Shown here one piece after another: positions 1 to 8,042 of a DNA stretch of 64,000 nucleotides (position 1 is the stretch's first letter; every line of letters starts with the position of its first letter). Both the position numbers and the translations under genes were made by a program. The stretch spans positions 496,001-560,000 of the forward strand of contig NZ_FNKI01000001.1 of NCBI RefSeq assembly GCF_900102925.1, written 5' to 3'. Origin of the DNA: Flagellimonas zhangzhouensis. Its GTDB lineage: Bacteria > Bacteroidota > Bacteroidia > Flavobacteriales > Flavobacteriaceae. The notes below the pieces were generated by a model, which was not told where the DNA came from, ran no database searches, and worked only from the letters and a program-made list of their open reading frames with translations.

Positions 1-435
1 AATGTGGCCAACATCCCAAAAATCACCAATGCCATACACCAGTTTACCCAACTGCCAATTAACCAAATACAAAATGATCTACAATGGGGCAAAGGGCCAG
101 AGGTGCATATTGCACAATTGGATAACTACCCAGACTGCAATACATGTACAGAAGACACAGTAGGGTATTTTGACAAACCTGAAAATCCAAACAAAATTTT
201 CCTTGACATTGACTATGTAGCCCAACTAGAAAATGGCACCCTTATTGAAAATGATAATGATGCGGCTATTTTCTTTTTAGGTACCACCATCCTACATGAG
301 TATGTACATTATGGTGATTACAATAATGGATTTGATTATCCAGGGGAGGAAGGAAGAAAATTCGAAATTATGGTCTATGGCAATAATGTTCAGCCCGACA
401 ATGCTAGATTAATTTTAAATAAAATAAACAATTAA
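1..435 (+). CDS. C-terminal part of a putative polymorphic metallopeptidase toxin (partial at 5' end)
   Basis: The frame is open to the left edge, so this is probably the end of a larger protein; the GTG at 4 is unlikely to be the real start. The visible 144 residues hold a zinc-metallopeptidase signature HEYVHYGD (HExxH plus a following His/Asp) after a hydrophobic stretch (FFLGTTIL). The layout resembles the Tox-MPTase3-type toxin domains found at the C-termini of secreted polymorphic toxins; that family assignment is from memory of the motif, not from a search. A CxxC (DCNTC) lies near residue 47. A small lipoprotein gene follows after 12 bp, the usual position of an immunity gene. It could also be a stand-alone metalloprotease. 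Confidence 0.55.
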   Translation, partial: NVANIPKITNAIHQFTQLPINQIQNDLQWGKGPEVHIAQLDNYPDCNTCTEDTVGYFDKPENPNKIFLDIDYVAQLENGTLIENDNDAAIFFLGTTILHEYVHYGDYNNGFDYPGEEGRKFEIMVYGNNVQPDNARLILNKINN

Positions 436-447
436 CATAAATTTTTA

Positions 448-915
448 ATGAACGTAAAATCATCATTATATCTATTATTGTTTTCCTTGTCCTTGATGGC
501 TTGTAGGGAAAAATCTAGTAATGATTTAAAAAATGGAGCAATATCAAACGGCAAAAAAGAATGCTTAACAAAAGAAAAAAAAGAAGCTGTTGTTTCTGAA
601 ATATTATACACCGACAATATCCAGAGATATCTTCACTTGGAATTAGCGGAAAGATTGCCCATTAGATTAGTAAAAAATGGGTTCATTTCAGATTTGTCAA
701 CATTTAATTTATCACAAGGAGTTAAGGTTGAAATAGTTGATTCAATTCCTAAAAAGGAAACAAATCTTATTCTCTCAATCAAATTAGATTCATGTGAATG
801 GAAAAAGGGTAGTTTTTACTTTTATAGCCCAATCGAAAATTCAGAAGTAAATGGTGAAATTATTTATAAAGACACTTCATTCACAATCAAAGTAATTAAA
901 GATATAGAATTCTAA
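448..915 (+). CDS. Small lipoprotein, possible immunity protein for the upstream toxin
   Basis: 155 residues. The N-terminus is a clear lipoprotein signal: short basic start, hydrophobic core LYLLLFSLSL, then the lipobox MAC with Cys near residue 19. The mature part is lysine- and glutamate-rich with no motif I recognise. It begins 12 bp after the putative metallopeptidase toxin, is co-directional, and is followed by a strong terminator, so the two probably form a transcription unit. Membrane-anchored immunity to a periplasm-acting protease toxin would fit this order, but that is inference. Codon use is very AT-rich compared with the housekeeping genes downstream, as is common in toxin-immunity loci. 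Confidence 0.6.
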   Translation: MNVKSSLYLLLFSLSLMACREKSSNDLKNGAISNGKKECLTKEKKEAVVSEILYTDNIQRYLHLELAERLPIRLVKNGFISDLSTFNLSQGVKVEIVDSIPKKETNLILSIKLDSCEWKKGSFYFYSPIENSEVNGEIIYKDTSFTIKVIKDIEF

Positions 916-923
916 ATTAAGCT

Positions 924-951
924 AAAAAGGTGGAATAGCTTCCACCTTTTT
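924..951 (+). terminator. Intrinsic terminator of the toxin/lipoprotein unit
   Basis: Perfect 12-bp inverted repeat (AAAAAGGTGGAA / TTCCACCTTTTT) with a 4-nt loop TAGC, ending in a T-run, 9 bp after the lipoprotein stop codon. Confidence 0.85.
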
Positions 952-1062
952 TATTTTCTACAATTCCCAAAATTCAAAATTCAGTATCCGTTACTTGACA
1001 AATATCAATAAAGCGGTTCCATAGTACACTTCAACCAATTTCGGGGACTTTCATCCGAAAAC

Positions 1063-1095
1063 TTGTTTTCCAAAATTAAGCTTGCCTTACATTTG
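1063..1095 (+). promoter_or_regulatory. Bacteroidetes-type promoter of small RNA copy 1
   Basis: TACATTTG at 1088-1095 is a perfect match to the Bacteroidetes -7 element TAnnTTTG. A TTG at 1063-1065 lies 22 bp upstream as a possible -33 element. The conserved RNA-like sequence begins 5 bp downstream, as expected for a start site. Confidence 0.6.
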
Positions 1096-1100
1096 GAGGA

Positions 1101-1170
1101 CCATAGCATAAGTAGGTTAAGTTCATGGTAAGATTTGGGGAAAGAAGGCGGAGTTATCTCCGCCTTCTTT
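1101..1170 (+). ncRNA. Putative small RNA, tandem copy 1
   Basis: A conserved 39-nt segment (begins CCATAGCATAAG, ends AAGATTTGGG) is followed at once by a perfect terminator hairpin: 13-bp stem AAAGAAGGCGGAG / CTCCGCCTTCTTT with a TTAT loop, then a T-rich stretch. A promoter-like TAnnTTTG sits 5 bp upstream. The same architecture recurs at 1294-1364 with one base change in the 39 nt but a completely different stem sequence, so the stem is conserved in structure only. No coding potential is apparent. Conservation of the leader plus replacement of the stem strongly suggests a short transcript of about 70 nt. The function is unknown and I cannot assign an Rfam family. Confidence 0.6.
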
Positions 1171-1257
1171 ATGTTTGACTACCAAGTATTTATCTAAATT
1201 ATCGACGAACTGCACGTTTTCATTTTCCTACACAAATCAAAAATTTATCTAAAAGCC

Positions 1258-1288
1258 TTTGTTATTTTACACAATACCAGTATTTTAG
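1258..1288 (+). promoter_or_regulatory. Bacteroidetes-type promoter of small RNA copy 2
   Basis: TTTG at 1258-1261, 19 bp spacer, then TATTTTAG at 1281-1288 (one mismatch to TAnnTTTG). It ends 5 bp before the conserved RNA segment, exactly as at copy 1. Confidence 0.55.
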
Positions 1289-1293
1289 TCTCG

Positions 1294-1366
1294 CCATAGC
1301 ATAAGTAGGTTAAGTTTATGGTAAGATTTGGGACGAAAAGGGTGAGGGCTTCCTCACCCTTTTCTA
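1294..1366 (+). ncRNA. Putative small RNA, tandem copy 2
   Basis: Second copy of the 39-nt conserved segment (1294-1332; 38 of 39 bases identical to 1101-1139), followed by a perfect 13-bp hairpin GAAAAGGGTGAGG / CCTCACCCTTTTC with a GCTT loop at 1335-1364 and a T-rich tail. The hairpin sequence is unrelated to that of copy 1 while stem and loop lengths are the same. CCATA at the start can pair with TATGG at 1317-1321 in this copy. The spacing from the -7-like element is identical to copy 1. Probably a sibling small RNA gene. Confidence 0.6.
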
Positions 1367-1385
1367 TTTTAGAAAACGAAAACAA

Positions 1386-1416
1386 AAAAAGCCCCGCACA
1401 ATGTGCGGGGCTTTTT
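1386..1416. terminator. Bidirectional terminator between the small RNA region and sodA
   Basis: 14-bp perfect stem (AAAAAGCCCCGCAC / GTGCGGGGCTTTTT) with a 3-nt loop. T-runs on both sides let it serve sodA, which ends at 1438 on the minus strand, and read-through from the left. Confidence 0.85.
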
Positions 1417-1437
1417 CAACTATCAGAATGAATTCAT

Positions 1438-2046
1438 TTATTTACCAGCCTCATAGTTTTCTGATACCTTTTCCCAATTAATTACATTGAAAAAAGAAGA
1501 AATATAGTCTGGTCTTCTGTTTTGATAGTTTAGGTAATACGCGTGCTCCCAAACATCCAATCCTAAAATTGGCGTTCCACCACAACCAATACCTGGCATT
1601 AGAGGATTGTCTTGATTTGGCGTAGAGCAAATATCTACTTTACCACCTTCGTGCACACACAACCAAGCCCATCCAGAACCAAATTGAGATGCAGCAGCAG
1701 CGGCAAATTTTTCTTTAAAAGCATCAAAAGAACCAAAAGCAGCATCGATTGCAGATGCCAAATCACCAGTTGGAGTTCCTCCTCCGTCTGGGGACATTAC
1801 TTCCCAAAACAAACAGTGGTTAAAATATCCACCTCCGTTATTTCTAACTGCGCTGTTGGACATATCCAATCCAGAAAGGATGTCTTCAATACTTTTTCCT
1901 TCAAGGTCGGTTCCTTCAATGGCGCCATTTAGTTTGGTAGTATATCCATTATGGTGCTTGGTATGGTGAATCTCCATGGTCCTAGCATCTATATTTGGTT
2001 CCAATGCATCATATGCATACGGTAAATTAGGTAGTTCAAAAGCCAT
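1438..2046 (-). CDS. sodA: Superoxide dismutase, Mn-type
   Basis: 202 residues. Converts superoxide to oxygen and hydrogen peroxide in the cytoplasm. The metal ligands are visible: an early His in the EIHHTKHH region, His in FNHCLFW, and Asp plus His in DVWEHAYY. The residue before the second ligand block is GGY rather than Gln, and the later segment reads NQDNPLM, the Gln position characteristic of Mn or cambialistic enzymes rather than Fe enzymes. I place the start at the ATG giving [10 protein letters not shown], the usual family N-terminus; an upstream ATG would add 19 residues unlike the family. Monocistronic, with a strong terminator at 1386-1416. Confidence 0.93.
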   Translation of the reverse strand: MAFELPNLPYAYDALEPNIDARTMEIHHTKHHNGYTTKLNGAIEGTDLEGKSIEDILSGLDMSNSAVRNNGGGYFNHCLFWEVMSPDGGGTPTGDLASAIDAAFGSFDAFKEKFAAAAASQFGSGWAWLCVHEGGKVDICSTPNQDNPLMPGIGCGGTPILGLDVWEHAYYLNYQNRRPDYISSFFNVINWEKVSENYEAGK

Positions 2047-2150
2047 AATTATTTTGTTTTTATAGTTATTAATCAATTCCTGTAAAAATACGAGTTTTAA
2101 CATTTATATTCCGCTAAAACCATGTTAACATCATGTAAGGAATCCTTATT

Positions 2151-5100
2151 TTGCATGAAAATCCTCTTTTGAACGATTCCCACTTTAAAATATACAGTGC
2201 TTCGGCAGGTTCGGGCAAAACCTATGCCTTGGCCAAGACGTATATAAAGTTGTTATTGTTCAACGATTCACCCAACAAGTTCAGGCAAATTTTAGCCATT
2301 ACGTTCACCAACAAAGCGGTGGACGAAATGAAAACTAGAGTACTTGAAAATCTTTTTGATTTTGCCCAAACCCAAGAGGAAAGAAAACACAAAAGTTTGT
2401 TCTTGGAGTTATGCGATGAACTTCAATTATCGGAAGAGCAACTTCAACAAAGAGCAAAATTGGTACTCAAACGGATTTTGCACAACTACTCTTTTTTTGA
2501 AATATCCACGATTGATAAGTTCAACCATAAAATCATAAAGACTTTTGCGCGGGATCTTCATTTATCTCAAAATTTTGAGGTAGAGCTCAACATTGATCTG
2601 TTGTTGGAAGAGGCGGTGGGCAGATTGTTGGACCGAGCTGGAAGCGACGAAGAACTTACAGAAGTTTTGATTGCCTTTTCTTTAGAAAAGATTGATGACG
2701 ACAAAAGTTGGAACATTGCCTACGATTTGGTCGAAATTGGAAAGTTGCTTTTTCAGGAAAACCATGCTGAACATGTCGCTGGTTTAAGTGAAAAATCCAT
2801 CAGCGATTTTCAGGAAATTCAAGATAAACTCACCCATCAGATAAAGGCCTTAGAGGAAAAGGTGGTTCAAATAGCAGAAATCGCATTGCAGGAAATTCAA
2901 AACCAAGGTTTCGAGTTTGAAGACTTCCCAAGAAAAACCCTACCCAATCATTTTCAGAAAATGGTGGATGGGGAGTTCAACCCCAAAAGTCTTTATACAA
3001 GCAAAACTCTAGAGCCCAACCTAATTGAGGGAAAATTGCTTAAAGCAAAAGACACTCGAGATGTTACGGACCTGGCGATGAACCTGCTCAATGCGTATCT
3101 GTCTCTAAAGCAGTTGATCTATAATCGGAGCTACCTTAAAAATATTTACGGAAATATAGTTCCATTGACCGTCCTAAATGAGATTTCTAAGGAAATTAAA
3201 AACATTGAAGTAGAACGTGATATTATTCCCATTTCTTCCCTTAATGCTATTTTGAGCAAGGAAATCAAAGACCAACCTGTACCGTTTATTTATGAACGCA
3301 TGGGCGAAAAATACCGTCATTACTTTATAGATGAGTTCCAAGACACCTCCAAAATGCAATGGGACAATCTGGTCCCCTTAATCGGAAATGCTTTGGAGAG
3401 TGAAGATGAACGAAACGAACGCGGTTCACTGTTCCTGGTGGGAGATGTAAAGCAGGCCATTTACCGTTGGCGTGGTGGTAGAGCAGAACAGTTTCTTGAT
3501 CTGATCAATAATAAAACACATCCATTTGCGATACCCCCCAGCATTCGTTCCTTGGACACCAACTGGAGAAGTTTTGATGAAATCGTCAACTTTAACAATA
3601 GTTTCTTCACGGCCGTAGCTCCCGTTTTGCAAAATGAAGATTACCGCAATCTGTTTTTGAACGATTCCCATCAAAAAACCAACAACAAACCAGGCGGATT
3701 TGTTCGAATATCCTTTTTGGATAAAGATGATGAGGAAAAGGACGATTTGTATTGCGACGAAGTTTTGAAAGCCATTGAAGAGATTATCTCAAACCAACAC
3801 AACTATTCGGATATCTGTGTTCTAGTGCGTGATAACAAAAAAGGAGTGCTGGTAGCCGACTTCTTGGCACAGCAAAACATTCCCATAATTTCTTCGGATG
3901 CTTTGTTGTTGAACAAAAACGAGAAAGTTATTTTCTTGATTTCCTTGCTTCGGATTTTTGAAAATCTACAAGACCGCGAAGCGGCCTATCATATTTTATC
4001 CTATTTAGGTAAAGAAAGTGAACGCAAACACAATTTCATTTCAAAACATTTAGGGAACATTGCCCAAATTCTTAAAATCGAATACGATTTTGACCTAAAT
4101 CAACTAAAAGGCAAATCAGTTTTACAAATTTTGGAGCGGGCTATTGTTCAGTTTGAATTGGGTAAAAACTCCATTGCCCATATTTCATTTTTAATGGATG
4201 AGGTTGTGGATTTGGAAAAAAGGGACGGCCCAAGTATTTATGCCTTTTTAAAATATTGGGAAGTAAAAAAGGATAGTCTTTCCATTGCCGCTCCAGATGG
4301 TGTGAATGCCGTGAGCATTATGACCATTCACAAAGCAAAAGGATTGGAATTTCCTTTTGTGATTTTCCCATTTGCCAATGCGGTTTTGGACGACAAACGA
4401 AAGAAAAAGAAAGCTTGGGTGCCTGCCACCAAAAATGAAGAATCATTAGGATTGGAATACTTGCTGATTAACAACAATAAAGATATGTTGGAATACAATC
4501 CCGTTGCACAACATATTTATAGGGAAGAGGAACAAAAAACCTTGTTGGATTCCATGAACGTGCTTTATGTGGCCCTCACCCGACCCGTGAAAGGACTTTA
4601 TGTGATTTCTGAAACCGCCAATGAAGTGAATAGTGCAGAGGATGCAACTTCCTACTCCCAATTGTTTCAATATTATCTGAAACAGCAAAGCATTCCTGCA
4701 AAAGAGGGCAACACTTATGTGATTGGTGAATTTCCATCGTTTGATGATGCAACTTCATCAACTGATTCAGTGCACAATTACATCAAATATGTTACCCGCC
4801 CCAAAGGAGACGATGGATATGCGATTTCAACCAAATCAGGGAGATTATGGGATGATGAACGCATGGAAGCCATTGAAATGGGAAATTTGGTTCATTTTGC
4901 CTTGAGCTTAATCAAAACAAGGGAGGAAGTCACCCCTGTATTGGAAAAATTGGAAATGGCAGGGCACTTTCCTGATGCTTCCACGGAATCCATCAAACAA
5001 AAAATATTGGAGGTGGTGAACCACCCTGATTTGTCAACATATTTCTCTGATCAGTTTCAAATTTTGAACGAGCAGGAAATTCTTTTAAAAGATGGTCAAT

Positions 5101-5291
5101 CGCTTCGTCCAGATAGAATTGCAATCTCAGGAAATGAAGCTGTCATTATTGATTATAAAACAGGAAAATCATCACCTTTGCACAAAGAACAAATCTCGCA
5201 TTATGCGGATGTATTGAAAGACATGGGCTACGCAATCAAAGAGTCCATTATTGTCTATATTGACCAAAATATTAAAACCGTTTTCGTTTAA
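2151..5291 (+). CDS. AddA-like UvrD/RecB-family helicase-nuclease
   Basis: 1046 residues. Superfamily 1A helicase with Walker [10 protein letters not shown] (about residue 16), motif [34 protein letters not shown], motif [17 protein letters not shown] and motif [12 protein letters not shown]-terminal PD-(D/E)xK nuclease follows (GNLVHFAL, then DRIAI...VIIDYKTGK). This is the AddA/RecB layout for double-strand-break end resection and recombination. The partner AddB-like gene lies at 8043, separated by kbl and ompA. There is no ATG near the N-terminus: the frame is closed by TAA at 2136, so the start must be TTG at 2151 or ATT at 2148. It ends 11 bp before kbl. Confidence 0.9.
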   Translation: MHENPLLNDSHFKIYSASAGSGKTYALAKTYIKLLLFNDSPNKFRQILAITFTNKAVDEMKTRVLENLFDFAQTQEERKHKSLFLELCDELQLSEEQLQQRAKLVLKRILHNYSFFEISTIDKFNHKIIKTFARDLHLSQNFEVELNIDLLLEEAVGRLLDRAGSDEELTEVLIAFSLEKIDDDKSWNIAYDLVEIGKLLFQENHAEHVAGLSEKSISDFQEIQDKLTHQIKALEEKVVQIAEIALQEIQNQGFEFEDFPRKTLPNHFQKMVDGEFNPKSLYTSKTLEPNLIEGKLLKAKDTRDVTDLAMNLLNAYLSLKQLIYNRSYLKNIYGNIVPLTVLNEISKEIKNIEVERDIIPISSLNAILSKEIKDQPVPFIYERMGEKYRHYFIDEFQDTSKMQWDNLVPLIGNALESEDERNERGSLFLVGDVKQAIYRWRGGRAEQFLDLINNKTHPFAIPPSIRSLDTNWRSFDEIVNFNNSFFTAVAPVLQNEDYRNLFLNDSHQKTNNKPGGFVRISFLDKDDEEKDDLYCDEVLKAIEEIISNQHNYSDICVLVRDNKKGVLVADFLAQQNIPIISSDALLLNKNEKVIFLISLLRIFENLQDREAAYHILSYLGKESERKHNFISKHLGNIAQILKIEYDFDLNQLKGKSVLQILERAIVQFELGKNSIAHISFLMDEVVDLEKRDGPSIYAFLKYWEVKKDSLSIAAPDGVNAVSIMTIHKAKGLEFPFVIFPFANAVLDDKRKKKKAWVPATKNEESLGLEYLLINNNKDMLEYNPVAQHIYREEEQKTLLDSMNVLYVALTRPVKGLYVISETANEVNSAEDATSYSQLFQYYLKQQSIPAKEGNTYVIGEFPSFDDATSSTDSVHNYIKYVTRPKGDDGYAISTKSGRLWDDERMEAIEMGNLVHFALSLIKTREEVTPVLEKLEMAGHFPDASTESIKQKILEVVNHPDLSTYFSDQFQILNEQEILLKDGQSLRPDRIAISGNEAVIIDYKTGKSSPLHKEQISHYADVLKDMGYAIKESIIVYIDQNIKTVFV

Positions 5292-5302
5292 ACCTAATAT
5301 AT

Positions 5303-6496
5303 ATGTACGGAAAGATCAAAGAGCATTTAGCCAACGAATTGGAAGCCATTGAAGAAGCTGGGCTTTATAAAAAGGAACGTATCATTACCTCACCACAGGG
5401 AGCAGTCATTAAAATTTCAACAGGTGAGGAAGTCATTAATTTTTGCGCCAACAATTATTTGGGACTTTCCTCCCATCCCGAGGTAATTCAAGCCGCAAAA
5501 GATGCCATGGATACACACGGTTTTGGTATGTCGTCCGTTCGATTTATTTGCGGAACCCAAGACATCCACAAAGAATTGGAACAAAAGATCGCTGATTTCT
5601 ACGGTACTGAGGATACCATATTATATGCTGCTGCATTTGATGCCAATGGTGGTGTTTTTGAACCTTTACTTACGGCAGAGGATGCTATTATTTCAGATTC
5701 GCTGAATCACGCTTCCATTATAGATGGAGTTCGTTTGTGCAAAGCCAAGCGCTACCGCTATGCCAACAGCGATATGGCAGATTTGGAAGCCCAACTAAAA
5801 CAAAGCATTGAAGATGGTGCCCGTTTTAAGATTATAGTAACCGATGGTGTTTTCTCCATGGACGGGCTTGTAGCTCCATTGGATAAAATTTGTGACTTAG
5901 CGGACAAGTACGACGCAATGGTAATGATCGATGAATGTCATGCTGCAGGATTTATTGGTGAAACAGGTCGAGGCACTTTGGAAGAGAAAGGCGTAATGGA
6001 TCGCATCGACATTATCACAGGTACTTTGGGTAAGGCCCTTGGTGGCGCTATGGGTGGGTACACCACAGGAAAAAAAGAGATTATCGAGATTCTGCGTCAG
6101 CGTTCCAGACCTTATTTATTCTCCAACTCTTTGGCTCCTGCCATTGTTGGGGCTTCTATTAAGGTGTTCGATATGTTGGATAAGGATACTACCCTACGTG
6201 ATAAATTGGAAAGCAACACAGCCTACTTCAAAAAAGGAATGAAAGAAGCAGGTTTCGACATTATTGATGGTGATTCTGCCATTGTCCCTGTTATGTTATA
6301 CGATGCTAAAATTTCCCAACAAATGGCCGATATGCTTCTGGAAGAAGGCATTTATGTAATCGGATTCTTTTATCCAGTTGTACCCAAAGAAAAAGCAAGA
6401 ATTAGAGTACAACTTTCGGCTGCTCACGAGAAGGAACATTTGGATAAAGCAATAAAAGCATTCACCAAAGTAGGAAAATCGTTAAATCTCATCTAA
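5303..6496 (+). CDS. kbl: Glycine C-acetyltransferase (2-amino-3-ketobutyrate CoA ligase)
   Basis: 397 residues, the same length as the E. coli enzyme and closely similar throughout ([39 protein letters not shown] segment, [14 protein letters not shown]). A PLP enzyme of the alpha-oxoamine synthase family that cleaves 2-amino-3-ketobutyrate with CoA to glycine and acetyl-CoA in threonine breakdown. The PLP-binding Lys lies in GTLGKALGG, and the Asp of the MIDECHAAG segment binds the PLP ring. No threonine dehydrogenase gene is in this window. It starts 11 bp after the AddA-like gene and may share its transcript. Confidence 0.95.
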   Translation: MYGKIKEHLANELEAIEEAGLYKKERIITSPQGAVIKISTGEEVINFCANNYLGLSSHPEVIQAAKDAMDTHGFGMSSVRFICGTQDIHKELEQKIADFYGTEDTILYAAAFDANGGVFEPLLTAEDAIISDSLNHASIIDGVRLCKAKRYRYANSDMADLEAQLKQSIEDGARFKIIVTDGVFSMDGLVAPLDKICDLADKYDAMVMIDECHAAGFIGETGRGTLEEKGVMDRIDIITGTLGKALGGAMGGYTTGKKEIIEILRQRSRPYLFSNSLAPAIVGASIKVFDMLDKDTTLRDKLESNTAYFKKGMKEAGFDIIDGDSAIVPVMLYDAKISQQMADMLLEEGIYVIGFFYPVVPKEKARIRVQLSAAHEKEHLDKAIKAFTKVGKSLNLI

Positions 6497-6553
6497 ATTC
6501 GATGAAATGCAGCAATTTTAAAGGCAAATGAGCTAAAAAAAAAGATTTATAGA

Positions 6554-6585
6554 TTTTGTTAATAATTCTTAACAACTTACATTTG
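6554..6585 (+). promoter_or_regulatory. Strong promoter of the ompA-like gene
   Basis: TTTTG at 6554-6558, then 19 bp, then TACATTTG at 6578-6585: a perfect Bacteroidetes housekeeping promoter, 34 bp before the ATG at 6620. Confidence 0.75.
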
Positions 6586-6619
6586 CTGCTGATAAACACT
6601 TAAACTTAAAATTTTGAGC

Positions 6620-7978
6620 ATGAAACATCTTAGCAAATTATTGGTTGTTGCCCTTATCTTTGTTGGGTTCAACAGCATCCAAGCGCAAGACGAGGATAAC
6701 CCATGGCAGGTTAGCATCGGGGTAAATGCCATCGACGCATACCCAACCAATGATAGTGAAAATCCTTTTTCAAGTACTACATTGTTCGATGAGTATTTCA
6801 ACGTATCTGACCACTGGAACATTTTACCTTCTGTATCTTACGTAGCTGTTTCCAAGTACATTGGTGATGGTTTCTCTGTAGGTGCTAGAGGTTCCTTGAA
6901 CAGAATCGAAAAAATCGGTGACTTCGAAGTTGACGATTTGTCTCACTACGCTATCGATGGTACCATCAAGTACAACATCCTTAAGAAAACTGCAATTGAT
7001 CCTTTCGTAGAGATTGGTGGTGGTTATACTTGGATTGATGAAATTGGTGCTGGTACTGTTAATGGTGGTATTGGTGTTAACTTTTGGTTCTCTGACAACC
7101 TTGGTTTGACATTACAAACTCAATACAAGCACGCTTTCGAAGATTACTTAATCACTCACTTCCAACACTTGGCTGGTATCAGCATTAAGTTTGGTGGTAC
7201 TGATACTGATGGTGATGGTATCTATGACAAATACGATGCTTGTCCTGAAGTAGCTGGTCTTGAAGAATTCAACGGATGTCCTGATACTGACGGTGACGGA
7301 ATCGAAGATTCTAAAGATGCTTGTCCTAACGAAGCTGGTCCTGCCGAATTGAACGGTTGTCCTGATTCTGATGGTGACGGTGTTGCTGATAAAGATGATG
7401 CTTGTCCTAACACTCCAGGTCTTGCTGAGCTAGCTGGTTGTCCAGATGCTGACGGAGACGGTGTTGCTGATAAAGATGATGAATGTCCTAACGAAGCTGG
7501 TCCTGCTGCAAACAACGGATGCCCTTGGCCTGATACTGATGGTGACGGTGTACTTGACAAAGACGATCAGTGTCCAGAAGTTGCTGGTACTGTAGCTAAC
7601 AACGGTTGTCCTGAAGTAACTGAAGAAGTTCAGAAACAATTGAACGACTACGCTAGAACTATCTTGTTCGATACTGGTAAATCTTCTATCAAAGCAGAAT
7701 CTACTTCTGTAATGGTTGATATCATCCAAATCTTGAACGAGTACCCAACTTCTAAATTTACTGTAGAAGGTCACACTGATAGCGTAGGTAGCGAGAAATT
7801 GAACCAAGAGCTTTCTGAAAAAAGAGCTAACTCTGTTAGAGATTTCTTGATTGACAAAGGAATCGGTGCTGATAGACTTTCTGCTATCGGTTACGGTGAG
7901 GCTAAGCCAATCGCCACTAACAACACAAGAGCTGGTAGAGCTGAAAACAGACGAGTTGAAATCAACTTGATTAAATAA
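6620..7978 (+). CDS. OmpA-family outer-membrane protein with TSP3 calcium repeats
   Basis: 452 residues from the ATG at 6620 (a TTG two codons upstream is not needed). Signal peptide to about residue 20 (ends IQAQ), then a predicted eight-strand beta-barrel to about residue 195. Five Asp/Gly-rich thrombospondin type-3 repeats follow ([15 protein letters not shown] type, about 198-330), which bind calcium and span the periplasm. Last is an OmpA C-terminal domain ([38 protein letters not shown]) that holds peptidoglycan. Codon use is uniform and highly biased, and a perfect promoter precedes it, so it is probably one of the most abundant envelope proteins. A strong terminator follows. Confidence 0.93.
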   Translation: MKHLSKLLVVALIFVGFNSIQAQDEDNPWQVSIGVNAIDAYPTNDSENPFSSTTLFDEYFNVSDHWNILPSVSYVAVSKYIGDGFSVGARGSLNRIEKIGDFEVDDLSHYAIDGTIKYNILKKTAIDPFVEIGGGYTWIDEIGAGTVNGGIGVNFWFSDNLGLTLQTQYKHAFEDYLITHFQHLAGISIKFGGTDTDGDGIYDKYDACPEVAGLEEFNGCPDTDGDGIEDSKDACPNEAGPAELNGCPDSDGDGVADKDDACPNTPGLAELAGCPDADGDGVADKDDECPNEAGPAANNGCPWPDTDGDGVLDKDDQCPEVAGTVANNGCPEVTEEVQKQLNDYARTILFDTGKSSIKAESTSVMVDIIQILNEYPTSKFTVEGHTDSVGSEKLNQELSEKRANSVRDFLIDKGIGADRLSAIGYGEAKPIATNNTRAGRAENRRVEINLIK

Positions 7979-8000
7979 TAAAGGAAACAAAGTTTTCTAG

Positions 8001-8030
8001 AAAAAGGCTCCGCAAATGCGGGGCCTTTTT
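8001..8030 (+). terminator. Intrinsic terminator of the ompA-like gene
   Basis: 13-bp stem (one G-T pair) AAAAAGGCTCCGC / GCGGGGCCTTTTT with an AAAT loop and a T-run, 22 bp after the stop codon. Confidence 0.88.
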
Positions 8031-8042
8031 TATTTTTAGTCC

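Noticed and set aside
7222..7990. Minus-strand open frames inside the ompA-like gene
   Set aside because: Produced by the repetitive TSP3 region and the strong codon bias of the plus-strand gene.
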